DNA of 55,322 nucleotides, taken from Bacillota bacterium. Its GTDB lineage: Bacteria > Bacillota > Sulfobacillia > Sulfobacillales > Sulfobacillaceae. The position numbers and the translations under genes are program-made. The notes under the pieces were generated by a model that saw only the letters and a program-made list of their open reading frames with translations, searched no databases and had not been told where the DNA came from. The stretch spans positions 1 through 55,322 of the forward strand of contig JAJZZH010000120.1 in NCBI GenBank assembly GCA_021797675.1. The letters run 5' to 3'. Shown in pieces: positions 44,001 to 53,390 of the stretch (positions are counted from its first letter, which is position 1; each line of letters opens with the position of its first letter).

Positions 44001-44237
44001 ACCCAGGACATAGGCCAAAAACGACACCGTCATGGGTTCAATGTAGACCGTGTCCGCCACCGACAAGTCGGTCATGATGGTGGCGGGATTGCTGTTAACC
44101 AGAACCACCCGGACCCCTTCTTCTTTCAGTGCTCGGCACGCCTGCGACCCCGCGTAGTCGAACTCGGCCGCCTGGCCAATCACGATGGGTCCTGACCCGA
44201 TGACCAACACCTTTTGAATGTCCTTACGCTTCGGCAC
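41025..44237 (-). CDS. carB: Carbamoyl-phosphate synthase large subunit
   Basis: Makes carbamoyl phosphate from bicarbonate, ammonia and two ATP. The two ATP-grasp halves are both complete (VLVIGSGPIVIGQ near the start, VIVLGSGPIRIGQ at about residue 545), followed by the MGS-like allosteric domain (about 925-1070). GAGGAGG lies 7 bases before the GTG at 44237, giving 1070 residues and a 14-base overlap with carA. Confidence 0.96.
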   Translation of the reverse strand: MPKRKDIQKVLVIGSGPIVIGQAAEFDYAGSQACRALKEEGVRVVLVNSNPATIMTDLSVADTVYIEPMTVSFLAYVLGKERPDGVVPTLGGQLGLNLATELARTGILTDLGIEILGTPLRAIEQAEDREAFRRLMLRLGHPIPRSRSVTALEEGLAFAAEAGYPLVLRPAYTLGGSGGGFVAHDREMLERLPKALALSPIGQVLIEESIAGWKEIEYEVIRDGHGNAVTVCNMENFDPVGVHTGDSIVVAPSQTLSNEEYQKLRTVSLNIIDSLQVEGGCNVQLALNRDGDYRVIEVNPRVSRSSALASKATGYPIARIAAKIAIGLTLDEIPNPVTAKTSAAFEPALDYTVVKIPRWPFDKFPHADRQLGTQMKATGEVMAIDRTFTGALQKAVRSLDIKQPSLFGAVPAQMPDSEIRRRAVAATDDRLFYLAEYLRRGGGVDELEPATRIDAWFLHEIARIAAMDRTLEKDPARWRENLRQLKEEGFSDARIAALAGVEPDVVATARRESAIEPAYKMVDTCAGEFPARTPYFYSTYDLEDEALPLEGDRVIVLGSGPIRIGQGIEFDAASVYALKALRARNLRAIMINSNPETVSTDFNESDRLYFEPLTLEDVLNVVTKEHPIGVMVQFGGQTAINLAAGLDAHGVKILGTPLAGVTAAEDRRLFDAVLERYHIERPPGMTALTVADARRAAEVIGFPVLVRPSFVLGGRAMRIVDNAEQLEQYLDQLVEIGPDQPLLVDRYLNGLELEVDAVSDGERVLIPAVMEHVERAGVHSGDSLAVLPPLRASAALIAKVVRYTETLCRALAVRGLINIQFVAVGESLYVIEANPRSSRTVPFLIKATGIPLVDLAIEVALNGRLPDRYGYGLASPPQHVAVKMPVFSFAKLSKVDAALGPEMKSTGEAMGIDTDASGALYKALLAGGFRLPAGGKVLATIADVDKEEATPLLRALEAMGYALYATGGTLARLSLAGVPATPVHRIGVRHPDIIDLIRQGTFDLVVDTITHGGREESEGFLIRRTAVERGIMCLTSLDTLRAAVTALQGRHQKSVSVRSLNEWLNVDMVH

Positions 44238-45303
44238 GGGCGGCCTCCTCTCGGACCCAGTCCACAAATTGATCAAACAGATATACGGAGTCTAGCGGTC
44301 CAGGGCCCGCCTCGGGATGATGCTGAACGGATAAGATCGGGCGCTCAACATGCTGTAAGCCCTCCACCGTGCCGTCGTGAAGGTGGACGAGGCGGACGCG
44401 ATAGCGGTCGAGGATGGGTTTGGGGTCCACCGCATATCCATGATTTTGGGCGGTAATCACGACTTTGCTGGTGTCTTCGTCGCGAAGCGGGTGATTGCCT
44501 CCATGGTGGCCAAATTTCAACGCATAGGTGGTTCCTCCCTCGGCCAAGCCGATCAGTTGATGGCCGAGGCAGATGCCGAAGGTGGGATAGTGATCGAGGA
44601 CATGGCGCACCAACGGCAATAATTCCGGTACGTCGGCGGGATTGCCGGGACCGTTGGACAGGACGATGCCGTGGGGCTTTAGCGCGTCCAGCTCCTGAGG
44701 CGTGGTGGGTGCCGGCACCACGGTAACCTGCAGGCCGCGGTCGGCCAGGGCTTTGACGATGGAATTCTTTGCCCCGTAGTCCACCACCACCGTTCGCGGC
44801 CCATTCCCCGCGACGGTAAACGGCTGCCGTGTCGTCACGCGATAGACGCTTTCCTTCAAGTCCACCGCGGCCAATTGCGACCGCCAGACGTCTTCGGGGG
44901 TCCCCTCGGGCACAACGGTAGCTATTTGCGTCCCCTGCTCCCGGAGATAGCGCGTCAAGGCCCGCGTATCCACATCCACCAGGCCGGGCCGGGTATAGGC
45001 TTGCAGATACCGATCCACCGTCCACGGATTGCCCGGATGCGACGGGGTGGGACTCAGGCGATGGACAATCAAGGCCTCGGCCCAGGGAAAGAGCGACTCG
45101 GCCGCCTCGGGGAAGGTCCCATAGTTGCCGATCAAAGGATAGGTCAAGACCACCAATTGACCCGCATAGGACGGATCGGTCAGGATTTCCTGGTAACCGG
45201 TCATGCTGGTATTGAACACGACTTCGCCCGCTACGACTTTCGGTGTTCCCATCACCCGCCCGTCAAAGCGGGTACCATCCCGAAATATCAGTGCGCCGCG
45301 CAA
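44224..45303 (-). CDS. carA: Carbamoyl-phosphate synthase small subunit
   Basis: The glutaminase subunit that feeds ammonia to CarB. The class I amidotransferase triad is seen as Cys in FGICLGHQ and His/Glu in VQHHPEAGPGP. The TTG start at 45303 has GGGAGGT about 6 bases upstream and overlaps pyrC by 16 bases. 359 residues, normal length. Confidence 0.96.
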   Translation of the reverse strand: MRGALIFRDGTRFDGRVMGTPKVVAGEVVFNTSMTGYQEILTDPSYAGQLVVLTYPLIGNYGTFPEAAESLFPWAEALIVHRLSPTPSHPGNPWTVDRYLQAYTRPGLVDVDTRALTRYLREQGTQIATVVPEGTPEDVWRSQLAAVDLKESVYRVTTRQPFTVAGNGPRTVVVDYGAKNSIVKALADRGLQVTVVPAPTTPQELDALKPHGIVLSNGPGNPADVPELLPLVRHVLDHYPTFGICLGHQLIGLAEGGTTYALKFGHHGGNHPLRDEDTSKVVITAQNHGYAVDPKPILDRYRVRLVHLHDGTVEGLQHVERPILSVQHHPEAGPGPLDSVYLFDQFVDWVREEAARAEA

Positions 45304-46622
45304 GGTAGCACCTCCCCCTCTCGCACCGTCCAGCGACCTCGGTGCATGGCGGCGACCACCTGCCCGCGCAACTCCATGCCGCGCCAGGGCGTGTGCTTGC
45401 CTTGGGAGTACCAGGTCCCAGGATCCACCGTCCAGCGGGCGTCGGGGTCAATCAAGGCGAAATCCGCCCACTCTCCCGGCGTCAAGCCGCGGTACGCAAG
45501 GCCGAGGATCCGGTGCGGCGCCGCGGTCATCCGCTCGAAGAGAGCCAACGGACTCATCGCCAGTTCCCCCAGGCCGACCGTTATCACGGCGGCCACCGCC
45601 GTCTCTAGACCCGAGATGCCAAAGGGGGCATGGTTGTACGGCAGGTCTTTTTCATCTGCGTGGTGGGGAGCATGGTCCGAGGCAATGACGTCGATCAGAC
45701 CGGATTTCATCGCCTGCAACAAAGCTTGCCGGTACGATTCCGGTCGTAGGGGAGGATTGACCTTGGTGGCTGGGCTAAACGCTAGCTCGGCCACACGCTC
45801 GTCGGTAAAAAACAAATGATGCGGGGTGACCTCGGCCGTCACCGAGAGATCGTGCGCCTTGGCCCACTGAATCGCCTCCAAGGCTCCGGGGGTGGACACG
45901 TGGGCGATATGAAGGCGGCCGCCGGTCAAAGCGGCCAGCTGGACGTCTCTCCACGCCACGACCGCCTCGGCCGCTCCCGGCACCCCCGCCAGACCAAGGC
46001 GGCCGGACACCGCCCCCTCATGCATGACCCCCTGACCGCTTAGGGTCAAATCCTCCGCATGCTGAACAATTGGGCGGCTCAGCGTAGCGGAGTAGCTCAA
46101 CGCCGACCGCATCAAGCCGCCGTCGGCGACGGGTCGGCCGTCGTCCGAAAATGCCACCGCGCCCGCCTGTTCCATTTTCCACAGTTCGGCCAGTTCATGG
46201 CCTTGGGACGTTTTGGTGACGGCCCCCGCTGGCAACACATCCACGAGTCCGATGCGCCGGGATTCGGCGATTTGCCAGGAGACTAAACTTGGCGAATCCA
46301 CCACGGGGTCGGTGTTGGGCATGGTCACCACGGCGGAAAATCCGCCGTGCGCCGCCGCCGCCGCGCCCGACGCCAGATCTTCTTTCCATTCCTGACCGGG
46401 GGCACGAAAGTGCACATGCATGTCGAGTAGGCGCGGCACTAACCACAGTCCCCGACCAGCCACGATTTCCACGCGCTCCGTTTCGCCCACGGTCGCCACG
46501 CCGTCTTGAAAGTGACCTTGACCCACGATCACATCACCGAGCCATTCCTGTTGGCGATAGGGATCGATAACGCGAACATCCGTGATTTTCCACCATCCGC
46601 TCCCATCACGGTTGCCATTCAT
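45288..46622 (-). CDS. pyrC: Dihydroorotase
   Basis: Closes carbamoyl aspartate to dihydroorotate; a zinc amidohydrolase. Metal ligands: DMHVHFR, QHAED, HIAHVST and ASDHAPH. The substrate-site MPNTDPVVD is also present. 444 residues fits the class I type. The ATG overlaps the pyrB stop by 4 bases (ATGA). Confidence 0.95.
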   Translation of the reverse strand: MNGNRDGSGWWKITDVRVIDPYRQQEWLGDVIVGQGHFQDGVATVGETERVEIVAGRGLWLVPRLLDMHVHFRAPGQEWKEDLASGAAAAAHGGFSAVVTMPNTDPVVDSPSLVSWQIAESRRIGLVDVLPAGAVTKTSQGHELAELWKMEQAGAVAFSDDGRPVADGGLMRSALSYSATLSRPIVQHAEDLTLSGQGVMHEGAVSGRLGLAGVPGAAEAVVAWRDVQLAALTGGRLHIAHVSTPGALEAIQWAKAHDLSVTAEVTPHHLFFTDERVAELAFSPATKVNPPLRPESYRQALLQAMKSGLIDVIASDHAPHHADEKDLPYNHAPFGISGLETAVAAVITVGLGELAMSPLALFERMTAAPHRILGLAYRGLTPGEWADFALIDPDARWTVDPGTWYSQGKHTPWRGMELRGQVVAAMHRGRWTVREGEVLPCAAH

Positions 46623-47542
46623 TCCATCACCCCTTTTTCGCCAATCAGCCGGTAGAGTACCGCCATACGCACCGCCACTCCATTTTCGACCTGATCTTGG
46701 ATCGCCGAGTGTTTGGGGTCGTCGACCACCGCACTATCGATTTCCACGCCGCGGTTCTGCGGACCCGGATGCAGAACCAGCACTTCGGCGTCGGCCCAAC
46801 TCAGTCGCGCCGGGGTGATGCCCCACCGATCGTGATATTCCCGGAGGCTGGGGATCACGCCCGCCGCCTGGCGTTCACGCTGGATCCTCAGTACCTGCAC
46901 CACCTGGGCCCCCGCCAGCGCCTCTCGCAAATCGGCATACACCCGTACTTGCGGCGAATCCCACCCGCCAGGAATCAAGGCCGGTGGCCCCACCAATCGC
47001 ACCCGGGCGCCCAGTTGAAGCAATCCCTCGATATCGGAGCGGGCCACCCGGCTGTGCAGCACGTCGCCGACAATGGTCACCGTAAGTCCCGCGATTTGGC
47101 CCAGGCGTTCACGAATCGTGAACAGATCCAACAGGCCTTGCGTCGGATGCTGATGGGCCCCGTCCCCGGCGTTGATCACGGGAATGTCGAGGCGGGCGGC
47201 CATCTCTCCCGGAACCCCCTCCGCCTGATGGCGCACGATGACCGCGTCAACACCCATCGCCCACATCGTGCGCACCGTATCCCACAAGGTTTCGCCCTTC
47301 TCCACGCTCGACCCGCGAGCTTGAAAGTTAATGATGTCCGCCCCCAGATATTTTCCCGCTAACTCAAAGGAATTTCGGGTGCGCGTGCTCGCTTCAAAAA
47401 ATACGTTGGCTGCCGCTTTACCTCGCAGCGTGGGAACTTTCTTTACCGGCCGACGGATGATTTCCTTCATCGCCGTCGCCAGGTCCAAGAGGTCCTCGAG
47501 CTCGGCTCGGCTCAAGTCGCCCAAAGCGATTAAATCCCTCAC
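46619..47542 (-). CDS. pyrB: Aspartate carbamoyltransferase catalytic subunit
   Basis: Transfers the carbamoyl group to aspartate, the committed step of pyrimidine synthesis. Carbamoyl-phosphate site FFEASTRTRNSFE and aspartate-site HPGPQNRGVEI are intact; GAHQHPTQGLLDL is also present. The GTG at 47542 has AAAAGGAG 9 bases upstream, giving 307 residues; the frame upstream to 47599 is basic and unlike the family. No pyrI regulatory subunit gene is seen. Confidence 0.95.
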   Translation of the reverse strand: MRDLIALGDLSRAELEDLLDLATAMKEIIRRPVKKVPTLRGKAAANVFFEASTRTRNSFELAGKYLGADIINFQARGSSVEKGETLWDTVRTMWAMGVDAVIVRHQAEGVPGEMAARLDIPVINAGDGAHQHPTQGLLDLFTIRERLGQIAGLTVTIVGDVLHSRVARSDIEGLLQLGARVRLVGPPALIPGGWDSPQVRVYADLREALAGAQVVQVLRIQRERQAAGVIPSLREYHDRWGITPARLSWADAEVLVLHPGPQNRGVEIDSAVVDDPKHSAIQDQVENGVAVRMAVLYRLIGEKGVME

Positions 47543-47602
47543 GCGGATGGCTCCTTTTCCAGGTTTGCGATTACGCGGTTTGGCTGCCAGGCCGACCAAG
47601 CC

Positions 47603-48235
<633 letters not shown>

Positions 48236-48252
48236 TCAAGGAATCTTGTCCC

Positions 48253-48281
48253 ATCATACCCGGAATTACGGCAGTCGTCGA
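48253..48281 (-). promoter_or_regulatory. pyr operon promoter
   Basis: -35 TCGACG at 48281-48276 (four of six consensus bases) and -10 TATGAT at 48258-48253, spacer 17. Transcription would begin near 48246, just before the PyrR-binding hairpin. Confidence 0.65.
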
Positions 48282-48481
48282 GCCCCCATTTTTGTCTGTC
48301 GTGGCCTGCTTTGCCATGTTGCCCTATCGGGCCCCCGGCAATCCATGCCGCCGCACCAGTCTCATAGCGGTTTCGTCCTACTAGGTTATGCGTGGCGCAA
48401 ATATGGGTAGTCGGAGAGGCGAATACCAGTTATAACGTAACTAAGTTCAAAATGGCGTACCACGCACACCAACGGAGGAAG

Positions 48482-49588
48482 GTGAAGACGATACCCGACC
48501 CGGGAATATTCGCCCAAATGCGCTCCCACACAGACGCCTTTTGGGCCAAAACTTGGCGTGAGCGGTCTCGTTGGCTCGTCTACGAAAGGAACCCAGCGCA
48601 TGATGACGGGCAAATCCGACGCATGCTACAAGCCATGCAAGCGCATCGAGAGTTCCATCCGCTTTGGGACCGTCTCGACGAGCTGCACGGACAGCCGGCC
48701 GTCGTGGGCGGCATCAACGCGCTGTTACACGTGAGCTTGCACGCCACCGTCCAGACGCAATGCGAAACCGGAGACCCGGCGCAAGCTCTCCCTGCCCTTC
48801 GCGCGTTGGAAGACGCGGGATTCAGCCACCATCGAGCCGAGCACGTGCTGATGCACGCCCTAACCCTAGAACTGGCGGACGTCATGTCCGACCCGGCGCC
48901 GAGCTCCCCAACCCGTTACGCCGGGCGTCTCGGCCTCATCGAGCTCCGACTGCGCAATCCTCAAGCCTTCGCCAAACGCATCCGCGAGACGGCACGCAAC
49001 GCCCCGTGCATTTGCGGCAGCACGATCAAATTCAAACGCTGCTGCCGCGACTGGCTCTCTCTGCCGCTGGCACCGACCGCATGGGCCATGAGCCTGCCCG
49101 ATGCTCCGCAATATTGTACGACGGAATACCTTGGCCAAGCCGCCGACGATGATCCCACGGTCCTCTTGCAGAACACCGCCGCCGTTGCCTACGCGCTCGA
49201 GCGCCTGGGCGACTTGGAGGGGGGTCTGGCTGCTCTGCGGCAGATGAGCGATCTGGTCGGCGAGGTCGAGGAGACCCGCGACCAGCTTGTCCCGTTCCGG
49301 CACAACGTGTTCCAGCATTTCTGGGACTTCGCGATGAACCATGGTCGGGGTTGCGAGGAGGCCATAGCTCTCGCAGACCGTCTCCTGGCCGCCGGCGGGA
49401 TGGATGCGCAAGCCCGCTTAATCCTCGAACTGGCCCGCGCCGACTTGCTGGCCCGCGCGGGCCAGCGCCGGGAAGCCGATGCCGTCTACACCCGCGCCTT
49501 GACTGGCGCACCTGCACGACTGCAGCAAGAGGTGGCCAGACGGAAAACCAGGCTTGAGTCATTGCTGAAGGCCCGGCACGAGCAGTAG
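48482..49588 (+). CDS. DUF1841-like protein with SEC-C zinc motif and C-terminal helical repeats
   Basis: Product of about 368 residues. The first 130 or so resemble DUF1841 (HREFHPLWDRLDEL, then GINALLHVSLHATVQTQ and HHRAEHVLMHALTLELAD). A SEC-C-type zinc motif follows (APCICGSTIKFKRCC, cysteines at about 176, 178, 187 and 188 from this start). The last 150 residues are helical and TPR-like. Start choice is weak: GGAGG is only 3 bases from GTG 48482; a TATAAC at 48431 argues against the open ATG at 48392. Divergent from the pyr operon. Role unknown. Confidence 0.75.
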   Translation: MKTIPDPGIFAQMRSHTDAFWAKTWRERSRWLVYERNPAHDDGQIRRMLQAMQAHREFHPLWDRLDELHGQPAVVGGINALLHVSLHATVQTQCETGDPAQALPALRALEDAGFSHHRAEHVLMHALTLELADVMSDPAPSSPTRYAGRLGLIELRLRNPQAFAKRIRETARNAPCICGSTIKFKRCCRDWLSLPLAPTAWAMSLPDAPQYCTTEYLGQAADDDPTVLLQNTAAVAYALERLGDLEGGLAALRQMSDLVGEVEETRDQLVPFRHNVFQHFWDFAMNHGRGCEEAIALADRLLAAGGMDAQARLILELARADLLARAGQRREADAVYTRALTGAPARLQQEVARRKTRLESLLKARHEQ

Positions 49589-49590
49589 GG

Positions 49591-50886
49591 CTAGGAGCCG
49601 TGCCGACCGACGGAGCCGGCGTTCGGCTCGGTCGTTGGGCGGGGCTCCCTCTGCGGCTCATAGCCAGCCATCACGGTCAGGAACAAGATGGAATAGGCCA
49701 ATTGGAACCCCGCCGCCAAGACAAACGGCCAGGTCAGGGATCCCAAGCCGATGAGCCATCCCCCGAGCGCGGGACCAATGGCGGCGGGAACGTTCCACGA
49801 CACGGCGTTGAGGCTGCTGGCCAGACCTCTCCGATGCCCGCGGACCAAGCCCATGCTGAAGGCTTGCCGGGCACCGAGCGATCCGCGGTTGACCATCGAT
49901 CGCGCCACATACAAGATGGCAGCGTCCGTAAAATTCGGCATGAAGGGAATGGCAACTAACATGCCCACCCCCAAGAGCCGCGGCCAGACAATAGAACGCA
50001 CTAACCCGACGTGATCTGCAAGCTTTCCCATCATCAAGGAAAACAGCCCCGTCAGGAAGAACGTCAACCCGAACACGGATCCGATCATCCCTGGTCCTAC
50101 CCCGAACCTCAGGTTGAACCAAAAGGGCAGCAATGGCGCGATGAGCCCGATCCCCAGCGAGTTCACCGCATTCACCAGGACTAAGCGCGTCATCGCCCGA
50201 TTTTCCCGATGATATACCCGGTCGTCGTCCGCGCTGGGGTGGGCAAGAGCGGATTCTGGCGCGGCCGATCGCGGCTCGGGCAATCCTGCTATCTGAAACA
50301 AATTAATGACCGCCACCAGGAGATTAAGCCCGAATACGGGCAGGTACACACCGTCACCCTGCAAACCCAAAGCCAGCTTGGGCAGTACCCCGGCCAAGAG
50401 CGAGCCGATGCCCATACCCCAAAATTGCAAACCCGCATTAAAGCTAAAGACCTTGCCGCGCCTACGCTCCGGAACCGCGGTGGCTAACCAGGCTTGTTCC
50501 GCGGGGGCGAACGGGCCCGAGTTGCCGTTGGCCCCCCGGCCCAATCCAAAGATGGCGGCGGTCGCCGCCAAGACCCAGGCCGCACCATTGCCAATCAGAG
50601 CCCCGGTGCCGATGATCAGTCCTATCTCATAAATTAAGAGAAAACTTCTCCGACCCATCCGATCGCTGGCGACTCCGACCACCATACTCAATAGCGCACC
50701 CGAGAGTCCCCCGGCCATGAGCAACAGCCCAATTTCCGGGGCTGACCAATGCCGGGCCCTCAAATACAACGTGAAGTCCACGGCCAGCGCACCCTGCGCC
50801 ACGCTACGCAGAAATCGCGCCGCCATCAATCGGCGCGCCACTAGACTGAGCGACCGCCAACCTCGCCAAAGATCATGCCTCATCAA
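49591..50886 (-). CDS. MFS transporter
   Basis: A 431-residue major facilitator protein with about 12 hydrophobic segments in two halves and a charged central loop (about residues 205-235). Motif A-like GVASDRMGRRSF is in the first half and GKLADHVGLVRS in the second. Substrate unknown; position opposite an ABC-F gene and near a MarR regulator suggests drug export. It ends 2 bases from the convergent DUF1841 gene. No clear SD was seen for the ATG. Confidence 0.86.
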   Translation of the reverse strand: MMRHDLWRGWRSLSLVARRLMAARFLRSVAQGALAVDFTLYLRARHWSAPEIGLLLMAGGLSGALLSMVVGVASDRMGRRSFLLIYEIGLIIGTGALIGNGAAWVLAATAAIFGLGRGANGNSGPFAPAEQAWLATAVPERRRGKVFSFNAGLQFWGMGIGSLLAGVLPKLALGLQGDGVYLPVFGLNLLVAVINLFQIAGLPEPRSAAPESALAHPSADDDRVYHRENRAMTRLVLVNAVNSLGIGLIAPLLPFWFNLRFGVGPGMIGSVFGLTFFLTGLFSLMMGKLADHVGLVRSIVWPRLLGVGMLVAIPFMPNFTDAAILYVARSMVNRGSLGARQAFSMGLVRGHRRGLASSLNAVSWNVPAAIGPALGGWLIGLGSLTWPFVLAAGFQLAYSILFLTVMAGYEPQREPRPTTEPNAGSVGRHGS

Positions 50887-50982
50887 CGCTTGCCACCATC
50901 CGTTTCAGAACGCACGCCGAGGCTCTGAATCCGCCCCGGCTGTCTCGTCGCAGCTCTTCGTTCCCAGTCCCGGCATGGCATT

Positions 50983-50988
50983 ATCATA
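50983..50988 (-). promoter_or_regulatory. -10 element for the MFS gene
   Basis: TATGAT on the minus strand, about 95 bases before the MFS start. The matching -35 region is poor and is overlapped by the palindrome at 51005-51017, which would suit an activator or repressor site. Confidence 0.45.
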
Positions 50989-51004
50989 GCATTCCTATCT
51001 CAAT

Positions 51005-51017
51005 AAGTAACTTACTT
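51005..51017. promoter_or_regulatory. Candidate operator palindrome
   Basis: AAGTAA-C-TTACTT, a perfect 6-bp inverted repeat around one base, in an AT-rich patch between the divergent MFS and ABC-F genes. It is close to the size and style of MarR-family operators, and a MarR gene is two genes away. Confidence 0.45.
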
Positions 51018-51087
51018 TTTCACATTTTGGCAGTGCTGGTGGTCAACCCGTGGATCTTCGGAGAGATACGGGAGCACAGATTTTCGG

Positions 51088-51093
51088 TATAAT
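51088..51093 (+). promoter_or_regulatory. -10 element for the ABC-F gene
   Basis: A perfect TATAAT preceded by a poor -35 (no TTGACA at 16-18 bases). It lies 122 bases upstream of the ABC-F start, leaving an untranslated leader of about 115 bases that could carry attenuation; no leader ORF with SD was seen. Confidence 0.45.
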
Positions 51094-51214
51094 CGGCTAG
51101 AATTCATTCCTTGCGTTCAATCAACGCGTCGACCAAACGCGGCCGGAACCGCTGGCACCCCCGGCCGAACCCAGAGCAGTGCCATGAAAGACTACGTAAG
51201 CAGGAGGCCCTCCG

Positions 51215-52786
51215 ATGGCATGGATGCGCGCGCAGAATTTGACCCTCACGGTCGGAGACGCCGTGTTGGTGAGCCGGGCGACCTTTCGTCTCGATCCGGG
51301 GGACCGGGTTGCCGTCGTTGGCCCCAACGGCATCGGGAAAACCACGATGTTCCGAACCTTGGCGGGATCGCTCGCCGCCACCGACGGCCGCCTGGAAACC
51401 AGCGCCGACCTGCGGCCGGCCGTGCTAGACCAATTGTCGCCTTTGCCCTCGGGAACCGTTTACGAGGTGGCGTATCAAAGCCACCAGACGCTGGCCGCAT
51501 TAAGCCGCGAGCTGCAAACCCTGGAGCAACAGATGGCTGACCCGGCCGCGTCCGATTTAGACGCCGTGCTCGAACGGTACGCCGCGGTCCAGCAGGCGTT
51601 TCAAGACCAGCATGGCTATGACTGGGAAGCCCGGGTACGCCATGAGCTGATGGGAGCTGGGATTGCGCAGACGCGGTTTGCCGACGACGTCCGTCATCTT
51701 TCCGGCGGGGAGCGCCACCGCCTGGCGCTGGTGACGGTCATCTTGTCGGGCGCGAACTTCTGGATATTGGACGAGCCAACCAACCATCTCGACGTGGCCG
51801 CGATTGAGTGGCTGGAGACCACCTTGGCCGAGTTCGACGGGCTCGTGCTGATGACCTCCCACGACCGCAGATTCCTGGACCGCGCAGCGACGCGTATCAT
51901 GTCCTGGGAAGACGGTTTTTTCTGGATGGTTTCCGGGGGTTACCATCACTACCTCGCGCTGCGCGAGGAACGTCTAAAAAACCAACAACGGACTTGGCAG
52001 AAATACCGTGAAGAGCGAACCAGGCTCCTCAGCTTTGTCGAACGCTACCGGTCGGGCAGCCGGGCTCGGCAGGCGAAAAGTCGGATGCTGGCCCTCGCCC
52101 GCCTGAATCCGGAGGTTCCCACCCCGCATCCGGCGCCCGCTACCCGCCTAACCCACGCCGGCCAACCTGCCAAAGGGCTCACGGCGCTGACCGTCAGCGA
52201 TCTCTCGCTGGTGCAAGGTGCTCGGCGCTGGCCGGCCCTCAGCTTTAAAGTGCCGGCCCAAGCTCGTTTATGCATTGCTGGCCCCAACGGGTCGGGGAAA
52301 ACCACGCTGCTGCAAGCCCTGGTTGAAAGTCAAGCGGGGGTCCACTGGCATCCTGGCGCCATGCTCAGCTACTATAACCAGGAAGCCGCTGGTTTGCTGC
52401 CAGAAGACGCCACGGGACTTTCCTTGGCCAACGCAGAAGGGATGGACCGAGAGTTCGCCTACCACTTGGGCGCTCGCTTCGGACTGTTGCCGGCCGTCTT
52501 TGATCGCCCGCTGAAGTCGTGGTCGGGAGGTGAGCGCTCTCGCCTGGCCCTGCTGTTTGCCCTAATGGCCACAGCTAGCGTGCTGCTCCTGGATGAGCCA
52601 ACCAACCATCTGGATATTGCTATGCGCCGGGAGCTGGAAAGCTTATTGCAAAGCTATCCCGGGGCCGTGCTGGTGGTGACCCACGACCGCGCACTCATGG
52701 ATAATATCGGCACCCACCTGCTCTGGTGGGACAGTGGACACTTTCGCTTTCAAGCCGGTCGTTACTCTGAACGGATTGCACACTAA
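51215..52786 (+). CDS. ABC-F family ATPase
   Basis: A soluble protein of 523 residues with two ABC domains and no membrane part, the layout of ribosome-acting ABC-F proteins (translation factors or antibiotic ribosome-protection proteins). Walker A motifs are GPNGIGKTT and GPNGSGKTT; signatures are LSGGERHRLAL and WSGGERSRLAL; both Walker B are followed by DEPTNHLD. The inter-domain linker (about residues 240-310) is helical and basic. AGGAGG is 7 bases before the ATG. Antibiotic protection is plausible from context, but not shown. Confidence 0.92.
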   Translation: MAWMRAQNLTLTVGDAVLVSRATFRLDPGDRVAVVGPNGIGKTTMFRTLAGSLAATDGRLETSADLRPAVLDQLSPLPSGTVYEVAYQSHQTLAALSRELQTLEQQMADPAASDLDAVLERYAAVQQAFQDQHGYDWEARVRHELMGAGIAQTRFADDVRHLSGGERHRLALVTVILSGANFWILDEPTNHLDVAAIEWLETTLAEFDGLVLMTSHDRRFLDRAATRIMSWEDGFFWMVSGGYHHYLALREERLKNQQRTWQKYREERTRLLSFVERYRSGSRARQAKSRMLALARLNPEVPTPHPAPATRLTHAGQPAKGLTALTVSDLSLVQGARRWPALSFKVPAQARLCIAGPNGSGKTTLLQALVESQAGVHWHPGAMLSYYNQEAAGLLPEDATGLSLANAEGMDREFAYHLGARFGLLPAVFDRPLKSWSGGERSRLALLFALMATASVLLLDEPTNHLDIAMRRELESLLQSYPGAVLVVTHDRALMDNIGTHLLWWDSGHFRFQAGRYSERIAH

Positions 52787-52818
52787 TTCTGTCCGCTGTC
52801 GAGCGTCGGAATCGGCGA

Positions 52819-53232
52819 CTAGAGCAGGGATTTAGACTGTGCCGCCCCGCACTCGGGCAAGCGCCCTCCGACCTTTTGCAGCAGGGCCAGTAACTGGGTC
52901 TTTTCCTCGGGAGTCAATGGGCTCAACAAGGCTTCCACACGATTCTCGAAGACGTGTTCGGCCTCGGCCAGAGCTCTGAGGCCGTCCACCGTCGCCCGCA
53001 CGCGCACCACGCGCTGGTCTTTTTCCAGGCTTTGCCGCTCGACGTATCCTTTCACCTGGAGTTTATCGATCATCTGCGTAACCCCTGGCGAGGAGATGTT
53101 GAGCTGGTCGGCCAATTCCGAGACGGTCGGCTGATTTGACGCCACCTTCGCCATCAGACGCAACTGAGGTCGTGAAAGGTCGGCGAACCGGCCTCCCAAC
53201 GCGTCGTAGAGCGCCATCAGCGAATATACCAT
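52819..53232 (-). CDS. MarR family transcriptional regulator
   Basis: A 137-residue winged-helix regulator. The helix-turn-helix is TVSELADQLNISSPGVTQMI followed by the wing with DQRVVRVRATVDG. The ATG at 53232 has GGGAGG 8 bases upstream; the longer frame to 53499 has no such support. Convergent with the ABC-F gene and divergent from the hydrolase gene, it probably regulates one or both and perhaps the MFS gene. Confidence 0.9.
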   Translation of the reverse strand: MVYSLMALYDALGGRFADLSRPQLRLMAKVASNQPTVSELADQLNISSPGVTQMIDKLQVKGYVERQSLEKDQRVVRVRATVDGLRALAEAEHVFENRVEALLSPLTPEEKTQLLALLQKVGGRLPECGAAQSKSLL

Positions 53233-53390
53233 CGGCTGAACCTCCCTCACCGCGGACCCTCCCCCCACGATCCTCCCCATCGTAACACGAAATTCCCGGC
53301 TCGGATTGCCTGCCGCATCCCTCCGCCGCCAACCCTTGCCGTCACCAACCCGAGCGAACATGCATAGATGACTAACGAGGAGGTGCGCAC

